Origin: JADFRG01 sp046759305 | GTDB taxonomy: Bacteria > Chloroflexota > Anaerolineae > Anaerolineales > E44-bin32 | Reading direction: 5' to 3' | Assembly: GCA_046759305.1 (NCBI GenBank) | Contig: JBHIBY010000010.1 | Location: forward strand, 1-52,400 | DNA length: 52,400 bases | Shown: positions 40,410 through 48,935 of the stretch, piece after piece | How positions within the stretch are numbered: the stretch's first letter is position 1 | Layout of the letters: every line of letters starts with the position of its first letter | Program-made: the position numbers and the translations under genes | Notes under the pieces: generated by a model | The model's database searches: none | Seen by the model: the letters and a program-made list of their open reading frames with translations, nothing else | What the model was told of the DNA's origin: nothing

Positions 40410-41525
40410 ATGGAAGAAAAACGTGATTATTACGAATCGCTTGGAGTTGGTCGCAACGCGTCTTCAGATGAACTGAAGAACGCTTACCGACGCCTGGCCA
40501 AGGAATATCACCCCGATGTGAATGGTGAGCCCGGGGCCGAGGATCGATTCAAAGAAATAAACGAGGCATACGCTGTGCTGTCAGATCAGGAACGGCGTGC
40601 GGCATACGATCGCTTCGGACATGCTGGGCTGAAGGGTATGCCCACCGATTTCGACTTTGGATTCAGCGATATCTTTGAAGAGTTCTTCGGATTTGGGCTT
40701 GGCGGCAGGCAGCGGCGCAACGCCCCAAGGCGTGGCGCGGATCTTCGCTACGATATGAAATTGGAGTTTGTAGAAGCCGCCTTTGGGGTCGAGAGACAGA
40801 TTGAGTTTACGCGTAGGGAGATCTGTTCACACTGCACAGGTTCCGGCGCTGAGCCAGGAACCACGCCGCTTCGTTGCCCTACTTGCGATGGATCCGGCGA
40901 GGTTCGGCAAGTGCGGCAAACCTTTCTCGGCTCGATGGTCAATGTCACTGCGTGTCCTAACTGTGGCGGTCGAGGGGAAATCGTTTCGACGCCGTGCCAC
41001 AACTGTAGTGGCAGCGGAATCGAACAGGTGAACGTTGAGCGAACGATATCGATCCCTCCCGGCGTGGGCGACGGAACCCAAATTCGAGTTGGGGGCGAGG
41101 GAGAACCGGGGCCAAACCGAGGCCCGCGAGGCGATCTCTACGTCGTTGTCCGTGTAGAGCGTCACCCCTACTTCCGACGCAAGAAGGACGACATCCTACT
41201 CGATCTATCAATCAACCTGGCGCAGGCTGCGCTCGGTTCCGAAATCGATGTGCCAACTCTGGATGGGGATGAGAAGCTGCGCATCCCTGCTGGTACCCAA
41301 CCTGGCCGCGTATTCCGAATGCGCAACAAGGGGGTGCCGCACCTGCAGCGCAACGGACGCGGAGACCAGCTGGTCGTTATTTCGGTCGATATTCCCAAGA
41401 CTCTCACCGAGCATCAGCGCGAGCTGCTTGAGCAGCTTTCTGAAACCCTCGGAAGCGAAGTCGTTCCCCAAGATCGGAGCATCTTCGACGACCTCAAAGA
41501 TCTCATCAGCGGCATAGTCGATTGA
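40410..41525 (+). CDS. dnaJ: Co-chaperone DnaJ
   Basis: The 371-residue protein has a J domain with the HPD tripeptide (AKEYHPDVNG), a short Gly/Phe region (FDFGFSDIFEEFFGFGLGG), four CxxCxGxG-type zinc repeats (CSHCTGSG, CPTCDGSG, CPNCGGRG, CHNCSGSG) and the C-terminal substrate-binding domain. It stimulates DnaK ATPase and delivers substrates. A decayed copy of its last 23 codons lies immediately downstream at 41531-41593. Confidence 0.97.
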   Translation: MEEKRDYYESLGVGRNASSDELKNAYRRLAKEYHPDVNGEPGAEDRFKEINEAYAVLSDQERRAAYDRFGHAGLKGMPTDFDFGFSDIFEEFFGFGLGGRQRRNAPRRGADLRYDMKLEFVEAAFGVERQIEFTRREICSHCTGSGAEPGTTPLRCPTCDGSGEVRQVRQTFLGSMVNVTACPNCGGRGEIVSTPCHNCSGSGIEQVNVERTISIPPGVGDGTQIRVGGEGEPGPNRGPRGDLYVVVRVERHPYFRRKKDDILLDLSINLAQAALGSEIDVPTLDGDEKLRIPAGTQPGRVFRMRNKGVPHLQRNGRGDQLVVISVDIPKTLTEHQRELLEQLSETLGSEVVPQDRSIFDDLKDLISGIVD

Positions 41526-41530
41526 ACTGG

Positions 41531-41593
41531 AACGAGAGGGTTCCCTGGGAATGAAGCTACTTCGATGAGCTCAAAGACCAAATCGTAGATTGA
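41531..41593 (+). repeat. Degenerate tandem copy of the dnaJ 3' end
   Basis: The last 23 codons of dnaJ (41454-41525: SEVVPQDRSIFDDLKDLISGIVD, stop) reappear here as NERVPWE, stop, SYFDELKDQIVD, stop in one frame. Eleven or more residues align, with a three-codon deletion. It looks like an old tandem duplication of the gene end; the second copy is non-coding except that its last bases contain the prmA start. Confidence 0.7.
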
Positions 41594-42447
41594 ACTGGCT
41601 GGAAGTAACGATGGATTTGCAGGCCGATCTGGCGGAGCCAGTGGCCGAGCTGCTTTCCCGTGTGGCACCCAATGGCGTAGCCATGGAGATGCTGCAGGGA
41701 AGCGTGCGAATCCGAGCCTGGCTACCAGATGATGGTGCCCTACGCGATCGTAGGCGCCAGCTCGATGAAGGCCTGTGGCATCTCAGCCAGATCCAACCCT
41801 TCCCCACCCCAGGTTTCAAGCTGGTTGAAGAGGAACCATGGGAGGTGGTTTGGAAAGACAATTACCAGCCGCTTGAAATCGGTGAGCGAATTCAGATCCT
41901 CCCCTCCTGGATGGATCACGAAGACAGCACCCGATTTCCAATCTATCTCGAGCCAGGGATGGCTTTTGGAACGGGAGCTCATACAACAACGCGCCACTGC
42001 CTTGAGGCCCTGGAGCTGCTGGTGAGAGAAGGCGATAAGGTGGGCGATCTTGGTTGTGGATCGGGCATCCTAGCTATTGCAGCCGCTCACCTGGGCGCAG
42101 GCGAGGTTGTAGGCATCGATGTCGATCAACAAGCGGTGATGCTGGCGCAGGAGAACGTGCAGCGAAACGGGGTGAGCGATCGGGTTCAGATCATGCGTGG
42201 TTCCCTGGCAGAGCTCGAGGGCTTGAGCCCATTTCAGTTGATCGTCGCCAACATTCGAGCCTCAGTCCTGGAAGAATTCATGCAGGCGGGCATCTCGCGG
42301 CACATCACTGCCAATGGCAGGGTGGTGATGTCTGGCATTCTGGAAGAACAGATCGATTCGCTCCTTGAACAGGGTGAGAATTACGACCTCATTGCGGAGC
42401 GGACGATGGAGACTGGTGATTGGCGCAGCATAGTGTTTGCGAAATAA
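41590..42447 (+). CDS. prmA: Ribosomal protein L11 methyltransferase
   Basis: The TTG at 41590 gives NWLEVTMDLQADLAEPVAELL, the usual PrmA opening, although an ATG at 41611 with GGAAG upstream is possible. The 285-residue enzyme has the SAM-binding domain with GTGAHTTTRHCLEALELL, VGDLGCGSGILAIAAAHLGA, GIDVDQQAV and IVANIRASVL. It trimethylates Lys and the N-terminus of ribosomal protein L11. Location after dnaJ is common in several phyla. It overlaps the degenerate dnaJ copy. Confidence 0.95.
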   Translation: MNWLEVTMDLQADLAEPVAELLSRVAPNGVAMEMLQGSVRIRAWLPDDGALRDRRRQLDEGLWHLSQIQPFPTPGFKLVEEEPWEVVWKDNYQPLEIGERIQILPSWMDHEDSTRFPIYLEPGMAFGTGAHTTTRHCLEALELLVREGDKVGDLGCGSGILAIAAAHLGAGEVVGIDVDQQAVMLAQENVQRNGVSDRVQIMRGSLAELEGLSPFQLIVANIRASVLEEFMQAGISRHITANGRVVMSGILEEQIDSLLEQGENYDLIAERTMETGDWRSIVFAK

Positions 42448-42469
42448 AAAGGGCCCACGAAGGCCCTTT
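42448..42469. terminator. Bidirectional terminator between prmA and infA
   Basis: AAAGGGCC (42448-42455) and GGCCCTTT (42462-42469) form a perfect 8-bp stem with a six-base loop; the A run before it gives a U run for minus-strand transcripts. It closes the heat-shock operon (plus) and the rpsA-rpsU-infA operon (minus). Confidence 0.85.
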
Positions 42470-42491
42470 GATATTAGAGTGTGACGGATTT

Positions 42492-42746
42492 TCAGCGGCT
42501 CGGCTGTTCGGGGCGCGTCTGGTTCTTCTTGAACCGATAGGTGATTCGCCCTCGCGTAAGGTCATAAGGGGAAAGTTCTACTTTAACTCGATCCCCCAAC
42601 AAGATTCGGATGTAGTGCCTGCGCATCTTTCCCGAAAGGTAAGCCAGGATAACATGGTTGTTTTCCAGCTCGACCCGAAATTGGGTCGCCGGTAGGGCTT
42701 CGATGACAGTGCCCTCAACCTCAATCTTTTCTTCTTTCTTCGGCAC
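42492..42746 (-). CDS. infA: Translation initiation factor IF-1
   Basis: The 84-residue protein is a single S1/OB-fold IF-1: KIEVEGTVIEALPATQFRVELENNHVILAYLSGKMR, YIRILLGDRVKVELSPYDLTRGRITYRFK. It binds the ribosomal A site during initiation. It lies eight bp after rpsU at the end of a three-gene translation operon, rather than in the usual ribosomal protein/secY cluster. A basic C-terminal tail extends it about 12 residues beyond the typical length. Confidence 0.96.
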   Translation of the reverse strand: MPKKEEKIEVEGTVIEALPATQFRVELENNHVILAYLSGKMRRHYIRILLGDRVKVELSPYDLTRGRITYRFKKNQTRPEQPSR

Positions 42747-42754
42747 TTGATTTC

Positions 42755-42970
42755 CTAGGGGGACCGTCTCGGCCGCGAAGTAAATTTTCGCGTTCGGCGC
42801 TTTAGCCTGCGAATAGCCTTCTTGCGCTGGATCCTTCTCAGTTCACTCTTGGACACAAACCAACGCTTGCGCCTCACAGTGCTCAGGATGCCACTCTTCG
42901 CGACCTTCTTTCGGAAGCGCTTCAGAAGCTGTTCCTGAGATTCGTTGGGTCGCAAGATCACGGTCGCCAT
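42755..42970 (-). CDS. rpsU: Ribosomal protein S21
   Basis: The 71-residue, very basic protein fits S21: VILRPNESQEQLLKRFRKKV, SGILSTVRRKRWF and a Lys/Arg-rich C-terminal helix. S21 assists mRNA base pairing with the anti-Shine-Dalgarno region of 16S rRNA. It is placed between the S1-like gene and infA. Confidence 0.95.
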   Translation of the reverse strand: MATVILRPNESQEQLLKRFRKKVAKSGILSTVRRKRWFVSKSELRRIQRKKAIRRLKRRTRKFTSRPRRSP

Positions 42971-42999
42971 GCGTATTTCACCTCGCTCCTAATCCTAAC

Positions 43000-44070
43000 T
43001 TAGCTCGATAATTCCTGCGCGTCAGGCCACTGGAGGTCCAGACGCTCGCGTTCGGGTTCAAATGAGGTCACGATGACCTTGACGTTCTCACCCTGTGATA
43101 AGTGTGCCAGACCCTCCGTAGATTTCAGAAGACCTTCAATTCCCAGGTCAAATCGGATATATGCTCCGGCCGATACAAACCGTGCGATCGCGCCTTCCAG
43201 TTCCTGACCTACTGCAACTTTCTCCATAGCGGCTTCCCAAGGGTTGGGTTGCAGCCGCTTCAGGCTGAGTCCGATGCGGTTGGCCTCCTTATCGAGTCGG
43301 ATCACCATCGCTTCAGTTTCTTGCCCGATCTGCAGTAGGTCCGAAGGATCTTCCACACGGTTCCACGACATCTCTGAAATGTGAATTAATCCATCTGCAC
43401 CACCGATATCAACAAAGGCACCAAATTCTCGCAGGCTGGTCACCTTGCCGGTCTTAACCTCGCCGAGCTCCAGCGTACCGATCACGCGTGACTTCTGCTC
43501 CTGCCGCCACTGGCGTATGGCTTTTCTTTCCGAAAGCACTAGCCGCCTCCGCCGTGGATCGACTTCGATCACCTTGAGCGGCATCGTCTTATCGACAAAC
43601 GAGGCCAGATATTCCACCTGAGATTTTTCGTCCATCCCGCGCGGGAGATCCGTGATATGGGAGGCAGGCACAAAAGCCCTTAGCCGTCCAAACGGGACGA
43701 TAAGACCGCCACGGTTGTAGCCACCGACGTTGGCTTCCAGTAATGTATCGCTCTCCATCAGGCTCTTAGCCCGCAACCAATCGTCGCTTTCGCGGGCTTG
43801 GGCCACGGAAACCACCAGGTTGCCATCGTGATCGATCGGATCAACCACCATAACGGAAATCTCGTCTCCGACCTCGAGATTGGATTCTTCTGTGGGCAGC
43901 AGTTCAAGGTCTGAGCTAGGAACAACACCATCCCTCTTTAACCCTAAGTCGACGATCATTCCGTAAGTGTCTGTGGAGATGACACGCCCTGTAAGGAGAT
44001 CGCCGCGTCGAGGATCGGGGACTGCTCCCGCCTCCGTCAGTAATTGGTGAAGGTCTTCCTTAGGCTCCAT
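43000..44070 (-). CDS. rpsA: Ribosomal protein S1-like RNA-binding protein, four S1 repeats
   Basis: The 356-residue protein has four S1/OB repeats, seen as GRVISTDTYGMIVDLGLKRDG (repeat 1), EANVGGYNRGGLIVPFGRLR (2), GKVTSLREFGAFVDIGGADG (3) and GAIARFVSAGAYIRFDLGIEG (4). E. coli S1 has six; four-repeat forms are common outside Proteobacteria. It binds mRNA at the small ribosomal subunit and helps initiation. The ATG has no Shine-Dalgarno and is preceded by a hairpin and a long leader from a perfect promoter, which may allow self-control. Confidence 0.92.
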   Translation of the reverse strand: MEPKEDLHQLLTEAGAVPDPRRGDLLTGRVISTDTYGMIVDLGLKRDGVVPSSDLELLPTEESNLEVGDEISVMVVDPIDHDGNLVVSVAQARESDDWLRAKSLMESDTLLEANVGGYNRGGLIVPFGRLRAFVPASHITDLPRGMDEKSQVEYLASFVDKTMPLKVIEVDPRRRRLVLSERKAIRQWRQEQKSRVIGTLELGEVKTGKVTSLREFGAFVDIGGADGLIHISEMSWNRVEDPSDLLQIGQETEAMVIRLDKEANRIGLSLKRLQPNPWEAAMEKVAVGQELEGAIARFVSAGAYIRFDLGIEGLLKSTEGLAHLSQGENVKVIVTSFEPERERLDLQWPDAQELSS

Positions 44071-44080
44071 TAAATAAAAT

Positions 44081-44105
44081 TGGCCTGATCCGCGCGATCA
44101 AGCCA
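44081..44105 (-). promoter_or_regulatory. Hairpin in the rpsA leader just before the start codon
   Basis: In the minus-strand mRNA UGGCUUGAUC pairs with GAUCAGGCCA (one U-G pair) around a GCGCG loop, ending 10 bases before the ATG. An A/U-rich single-stranded stretch without Shine-Dalgarno follows. It could be a binding site for the S1 product. Confidence 0.45.
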
Positions 44106-44202
44106 TTTGTGGATTTCAAGGAGTTCGTGAGAGATCTGTCTGGCTACTCCTATTCTTCCTCTACCAACGTACCGGTTGCGAGCTTGTTCGCAGCGCCCGG
44201 AA

Positions 44203-44231
44203 ATTATACAGGCGCCCCTTTGGGTTGTCAA
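44203..44231 (-). promoter_or_regulatory. Perfect-consensus sigma-70 promoter of rpsA-rpsU-infA
   Basis: On the minus strand TTGACA (44226-44231), 17 bp, TATAAT (44203-44208): both hexamers and the spacer are ideal. The transcript start near 44196 leaves a leader of about 125 bases before rpsA. Confidence 0.9.
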
Positions 44232-44274
44232 TCAAACGCCCTTTACTCGACGATAATGCACCTAGAGGTCCGCT

Positions 44275-44781
44275 TTATTCAGGCTCGTCGAGTAAAACAC
44301 GATCCGGTCCCTGATCGACTTCCCAGGGGTAGACGACATAGGCATCCGTAGTCGCTGCGTAGTAGTCGGGCTTCGCATCACTGAACAGGCTCCGGTACGG
44401 ATTGAAGTGTAGAACGCAAGTATGGGGGGAGCCATCCGCTGCGAAAACACGGTTTTTTACTGCTGTAATATGCCTCCCACTCCCCCAAACATCATCGACA
44501 ACCAGGACCTGGCGGCCTCGCAACTGATCATCATCAGGGAACTGTATGAAAGCCGGCCAGGCATATAATTTTGCCGCTTGACGCTCTACTTCAAAGGGGA
44601 AATCCACAGCGGCTGTCAGAACGTCTTGAATATTTAGGGCCTCACAGAGAATCCCGCCAGGTACGATTCCACCACGGGTGACAATCACCATAGCATCAAA
44701 TTCGGTGCGAAACTGTGGTATTAGGTGCAGAATCAGCCTGTCGACTTCCTCCCAACTGATTAGCTCACTCCTCTGAGGCAT
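44275..44781 (-). CDS. Purine-type phosphoribosyltransferase
   Basis: The 168-residue protein has a type I phosphoribosyltransferase fold with the PRPP motif VLVVDDVWGSGRHI, an upstream MVIVTRGGIVPGGILCEAL segment and a C-terminal hood (PDYYAATTDAYVVYPWEVD). WEVD near the end is typical of hypoxanthine/xanthine/guanine-type transferases such as Gpt and related archaeal enzymes. It likely salvages purines, using PRPP. It is separated from the next gene by 117 bp. Confidence 0.85.
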   Translation of the reverse strand: MPQRSELISWEEVDRLILHLIPQFRTEFDAMVIVTRGGIVPGGILCEALNIQDVLTAAVDFPFEVERQAAKLYAWPAFIQFPDDDQLRGRQVLVVDDVWGSGRHITAVKNRVFAADGSPHTCVLHFNPYRSLFSDAKPDYYAATTDAYVVYPWEVDQGPDRVLLDEPE

Positions 44782-44794
44782 TTCTCAACCCCCG

Positions 44795-44823
44795 GAAATG
44801 CTGGCAGCGAGCGCTAGCATTTC
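44795..44823. repeat. Inverted repeat upstream of the phosphoribosyltransferase
   Basis: GAAATGCT (44795-44802) and AGCATTTC (44816-44823) are perfect complements separated by 13 bases. It may be the leader hairpin of the phosphoribosyltransferase or a weak terminator of the gene at 44899; no T run is present. Confidence 0.4.
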
Positions 44824-44898
44824 ATGAATCCCTTTTTCCTAGGTCTTAACCCAATCTCCATCCACTCATGAGACGTTTATGTCAAGTACAAGGATTAA

Positions 44899-45219
44899 TC
44901 ATACCCCACTGGAGCCTGGTGATAGGGTCGATTCTCGTTCGAATGCCTTTAGGACCTTGTGCAATGCTAGAAGGCTTTCTCCTGAATGCTTCGAGTCGTC
45001 AATATAGGTATTGTGATAGCGGCGCTCAAAAGCGGTAGGTACGAATTCAGGCTGTTCAATTAGGTGCTCAACCGCCTCACGTGCATTCTTTCGCCGGGCA
45101 TCATCCCAGACAAACACTGTCTTGGTCCAGTAAATTGTGTAGGAATACTCCGGGTCTGGCGGTGCAGCGTCTTGGGTGCGGCTGAGCAGCCTGCGCACGG
45201 CCTCACGCAGGGAGGTCAT
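44899..45219 (-). CDS. Unrecognised 106-residue protein
   Basis: I do not recognise a family. The protein starts MTSLREAVRRLLSRTQDAA and has a polar, Tyr/Trp-containing centre (YSYTIYWTKTVFVWDDARRK, FVPTAFERRYHNTYIDDSK) and a helical C-terminal part. It has no signal peptide, membrane helix or Cys. Its ATG lies four bases after the stop of the AI-2E permease gene, so it is most likely translated from the same mRNA; codon use looks like that of its neighbours. Confidence 0.7.
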   Translation of the reverse strand: MTSLREAVRRLLSRTQDAAPPDPEYSYTIYWTKTVFVWDDARRKNAREAVEHLIEQPEFVPTAFERRYHNTYIDDSKHSGESLLALHKVLKAFERESTLSPGSSGV

Positions 45220-45223
45220 TCTC

Positions 45224-46450
45224 TCAAGCGTCTGCCTTCTCTGCGGGCTTCCTGAGATCTCGAATGCGATCTGCCATCCGGGAATAGAGAGAGGGCCTTC
45301 CTTCTGTCGGCTTTACGAAAGTACTTTCTGGTGGGTCAACGCCGACAGTTTTCCAGTACAGGTAGCCCAAACACAAGCGAGAAGTCGCCACCACAGGAGC
45401 CGCTAACAGTAGGCCGACAATCCCGAAAAGGCTGCCGGCTGCTAAAACGGCAAGCAGGACAACGAGTGGGTTGAGAGATAAGCTCTGTCCGATAACGCGC
45501 GGATAAAGGAAGGTATTCTCGATTTGCTGGATTAGTATTCCCGCAGCAAATACGATAAGCGCATAGCCGACCGGTGTGAGATCCCAAGGATTGGTTTCCT
45601 GAAACAGAGCGACGAGCACTGACACGATGGCCGTGATCCACGGTCCAAATACGGGCACGAATTCGAGGACACCCGCCAGCACTCCCAGCCCGATTGAATT
45701 GCGTAGGCCCAGAACGGACATGATTACCGCGGTCATGGTTCCAACAGCAAGGCCCATGAGCAGTTGGCCTCTGAAGAATGACTGCCAAATCGAACCCACA
45801 TCGGTCATTATTTTGCTGGCGTCAGATTTGTAGGGTCCTGGTACCCAACTTATGACCGCCCATCCGAATCGATCCAGATAGAGCAGCAGGTAGAAACCAA
45901 TCACGAGAACCAGCACACTGGTCCCGACGAAGCTCGCCGTCGCCCCTGCCACCCCTCTCAAGATAACCCCGGTCTGGGAGATCAACGGTGTGATGGCTGA
46001 TGAGATTCCATCGATGAACGTATCCAGGTTGGCCTGGGCCAGGTTGATGGTCCATGGACCGATCACATACTCCAATGACAGAAGTCCTTTTACAAAATCG
46101 GGAAGATCGGCCGAGATACTAGAGAGGAATTCGCCGAAGTCGGCGATACGATTTGCGGCTGCAATGCCGAGTCCGGTGGTTGCGGCTACCAGCACGATCA
46201 CAAGTAGCACATAGATCAAAGATACGGCCAGGCTGCGGCGCATGCCTGTGGATTGCTGCAGGCGAAGTACAAGCGGATGCAGAATATAAGCCAAGAGCAG
46301 CGCCAGGATGAACGGAACCAGGAACTGGCGCAGTAGGTACAGCAGCACCAACGCAAGCAGGATGAGGAGCACACCCACGACCAGGCGTGTGCTCTGCTTC
46401 CAAACCGGGGATTTCATGCCTTCTGCGTGGAGCGGTTGATCTTCACTCAA
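45224..46450 (-). CDS. AI-2E (PerM/TqsA) family transporter
   Basis: The 408-residue protein has about eight membrane helices with the family blocks FLVPFILALLLAYILHPLVLRL, PLISQTGVILRGVAGATASF, LGLRNSIGLGVLAGVLEFVPVFGPWI, and QQIENTFLYPRVIGQSLSLNPL. Some members export autoinducer-2 and others act as Na+/H+ antiporters, so the substrate is uncertain. The annotated start is a TTG; the ATG at 46417 (MKSPVWKQS) may be the true start, as no clear Shine-Dalgarno decides it. Confidence 0.88.
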   Translation of the reverse strand: MSEDQPLHAEGMKSPVWKQSTRLVVGVLLILLALVLLYLLRQFLVPFILALLLAYILHPLVLRLQQSTGMRRSLAVSLIYVLLVIVLVAATTGLGIAAANRIADFGEFLSSISADLPDFVKGLLSLEYVIGPWTINLAQANLDTFIDGISSAITPLISQTGVILRGVAGATASFVGTSVLVLVIGFYLLLYLDRFGWAVISWVPGPYKSDASKIMTDVGSIWQSFFRGQLLMGLAVGTMTAVIMSVLGLRNSIGLGVLAGVLEFVPVFGPWITAIVSVLVALFQETNPWDLTPVGYALIVFAAGILIQQIENTFLYPRVIGQSLSLNPLVVLLAVLAAGSLFGIVGLLLAAPVVATSRLCLGYLYWKTVGVDPPESTFVKPTEGRPSLYSRMADRIRDLRKPAEKADA

Positions 46451-46555
46451 GGCAGTCAGGGACCTTAAGGTATGAAACGATTATCGCGCCGAGCACGGCT
46501 CTCTGCTGTAAATTTCGCTTGGATCGCAGCTTTTTCGCCGCGGTCGTGATAGATC

Positions 46556-48730
46556 CTAACGCCTTGGTCGATTGTCGCGCCGCGGTCGCCCCCTGCGCTG
46601 TGAATTTCGTTTCGGTGGGCGATCGTGTTCGATCGCCTCTTCCAGCGTCCAGCCTTCCAGAACGGCAGTACGTGAGAGGCGTACTTTTCCTGCCGGATCG
46701 ATGGCCGTAACCATCACCGTGATCTCTTCGCCTACCCTGGCAATATCCTCAACCTTATCAATGTGCTCAGGCGCTAGCTGTGAGATGTGTACCAGACCGT
46801 CGGTGTTCGGCAGTATCTCTACAAATGCGCCGAAATCGGTCGTACGGACCACCTTGCCGGTGTAAATGCGCCCGACCACTGCTTCTTCGATGAGGCGCTC
46901 AACCATTTCCTTGGCTGATGCCGCTGCTGGACCGTCGGCTGAAGCAATGTATATCGTGCCATCGTCTTCAATGTCGATGCGAGCGCCGGTCTCATCTTGA
47001 ATTCCGCGGATGACTTTACCGCCTGGGCCAATCACTGCGCCGATCTTCTCCTGATCGATCTTGATCACAGTCATGCGTGGTGCATGTGGTTTCATTTCCT
47101 CGCGTGGACCGGGCACTACTTCAGCGATCTTGTCCAGGATCGTCAAACGCGCCTCACGTGCCTGGGCGAGTGCATCGGACATCAGCTGGGAGGTCACTCC
47201 CTTGATCTTGATGTCCATCTGTAAGGCGGTTATGCCATCGCGCGTTCCTGCAACTTTAAAGTCCATGTCGCCAAGCTGATCCTCCACACCTTGAATATCG
47301 GTCAGGATGGCGTTGCGCTCACCGTCGGAAATCAGTCCCATGGCGATTCCCGCTACGGGCGCTTTGATGGGTACGCCAGTGTCCAGTAACGCAATCGTCG
47401 ATCCACAGACGGAAGCCATTGAGGTCGAGCCATTCGATGAAAGCACCTCTGAAACCAGCCGCATCGTATAAGGAAAATCATCCTGAGGCGGTATTACCGG
47501 CACAAGCGCTCGCTCGGCTAGAGCACCATGTCCGATCTCGCGTCGCGAAGCGCCTCGAAGGAATTTGGTCTCCCCTGTAGAGAAGGGTGGGAAATTGTAA
47601 TGGTGCATGTAGCGCTTTTCCTCTACAGGTGCAAGGATGTCGAGCTCCTGCCGCTCGCGAGGGGTACCGAGTGTAGTCAGTGTAAGTACTTGCGTTTCAC
47701 CTCGCTGAAACAAGCCCGAGCCGTGGGCGCGTGGGCTGAGGTCGGTCTGCACGTCCAGTGCCCGCAGGTCACCCGGACCGCGGCCATCGAGCCGTGTTCC
47801 TCCGCTTAATACTCGCTCGCGCACTACATACTTAGCTTTGCTCCACAGGATCTCACGGATGTCTGCGCTTTTTTGCTCCTCCAGAGCCTCGCCAGCTTCC
47901 TCCAGCAGTGCATCCATGGCGCCGTAAAAACCAGCCTTGTCGTGCACCGCGCCGCCAATCTCCTTGATGCGCTCTTCTCCCCACTCTGTAATTTCCCGCT
48001 CGACTTCCGACTCTGGCGCAAACGAAGGGTAGTCGCGCTTGGGTTTACCAAGCTCTTCGCGCATTTTCTCCTGCGCCTCGATCAGCGCCATCATTTGATC
48101 GTGACCAGCCTCGAGGGCTGCGACCATCGTTTGCTCGTCCAGCTCATCCGCGTTGCATTCAACCATCATGATGGCGTCCCGAGTACCGGCCATCCGCAGA
48201 TCCAATCCATTCGCTGCCGCTTCCTGATAGGAGGGATTGAAGATGAATCCCCCTTCAGAATTGCGCCCCACTCGAATTGCGCCCACTGGGCCATCGAACG
48301 GGGTGTCTGAGATGGTCAACGCCGCCGAGGCTCCCAGAATAGCAAGAACGTCGATGGGTGTTTCACCGTCTGAAGAAAGCGAGTACAGGATCACCTGCAC
48401 ATCGTTGCGCATGTCCTTTGGGAATAAGGGACGAAGGGGTCGATCGGTCAGTCGATCGATCAGTATGGCCGATTCAGGAGGCCGGCCTTCTCGTCGAAAG
48501 AAGGAACCGGGGATTTTCCCCCCTGCGTACATCCGCTCTTCATAATCGACTGTAAGGGGGAAGAAGCTAATGCCTTCTCGAGGAGTACGGCCCATAGTGG
48601 CCGTTGCCAGCAACAGCGTGTCTCCCTGACGCACTGTTACGGCTCCGCCAGCTTGTTCTGCAAAGCCGCCGGTTGCGATCGTGATGGTCTTCCCATCCAC
48701 GACCACATCAAATTGTTTATTGCCTAGCAT
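46556..48730 (-). CDS. pnp: Polyribonucleotide nucleotidyltransferase (PNPase)
   Basis: The ATG at 48730 follows AGGAGG by eight bases, giving 724 residues; the frame upstream of it is not conserved. Two RNase PH domains (the second with LTLTTLGTPRERQ and the GALAERALVPVIPP block), a helical linker, a KH domain (VIGPGGKVIRGIQDETGARIDIEDDG) and an S1 domain (VVRTTDFGAFVEILPNTDGLVHISQL) are in the standard order. It degrades RNA by phosphorolysis from the 3' end. It follows rpsO, the common bacterial arrangement. A basic tail RRGRPRRDNRPRR ends it. Confidence 0.97.
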   Translation of the reverse strand: MLGNKQFDVVVDGKTITIATGGFAEQAGGAVTVRQGDTLLLATATMGRTPREGISFFPLTVDYEERMYAGGKIPGSFFRREGRPPESAILIDRLTDRPLRPLFPKDMRNDVQVILYSLSSDGETPIDVLAILGASAALTISDTPFDGPVGAIRVGRNSEGGFIFNPSYQEAAANGLDLRMAGTRDAIMMVECNADELDEQTMVAALEAGHDQMMALIEAQEKMREELGKPKRDYPSFAPESEVEREITEWGEERIKEIGGAVHDKAGFYGAMDALLEEAGEALEEQKSADIREILWSKAKYVVRERVLSGGTRLDGRGPGDLRALDVQTDLSPRAHGSGLFQRGETQVLTLTTLGTPRERQELDILAPVEEKRYMHHYNFPPFSTGETKFLRGASRREIGHGALAERALVPVIPPQDDFPYTMRLVSEVLSSNGSTSMASVCGSTIALLDTGVPIKAPVAGIAMGLISDGERNAILTDIQGVEDQLGDMDFKVAGTRDGITALQMDIKIKGVTSQLMSDALAQAREARLTILDKIAEVVPGPREEMKPHAPRMTVIKIDQEKIGAVIGPGGKVIRGIQDETGARIDIEDDGTIYIASADGPAAASAKEMVERLIEEAVVGRIYTGKVVRTTDFGAFVEILPNTDGLVHISQLAPEHIDKVEDIARVGEEITVMVTAIDPAGKVRLSRTAVLEGWTLEEAIEHDRPPKRNSQRRGRPRRDNRPRR

Positions 48731-48898
48731 GGATAATCCTCCTGGCCCGGAGCCAGAGAGGGTCAGGCACTGGAGCGCGGCCTTCAAGCGATTGGCCTAA
48801 AGGACGGGCTCCAATTCCCGACCCTTCAGCTTTCCCGGAGCTAAGTTTCGGTTCTTCTCCAATTCGAGGGTAGAACTAGACGTTCCCCCTCATAAAAA

Positions 48899-48923
48899 GC
48901 GGGCGGATGATCTATCCGCCCGC
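48899..48923 (-). terminator. Hairpin between rpsO and pnp
   Basis: GCGGGCGGAT (48899-48908) and ATCCGCCCGC (48914-48923) form a perfect 10-bp stem with a five-base loop, followed on the minus strand by TTTTT. It would terminate rpsO, with partial read-through or a separate promoter for pnp. Confidence 0.88.
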
Positions 48924-48935
48924 CTGTCGTAGCGT

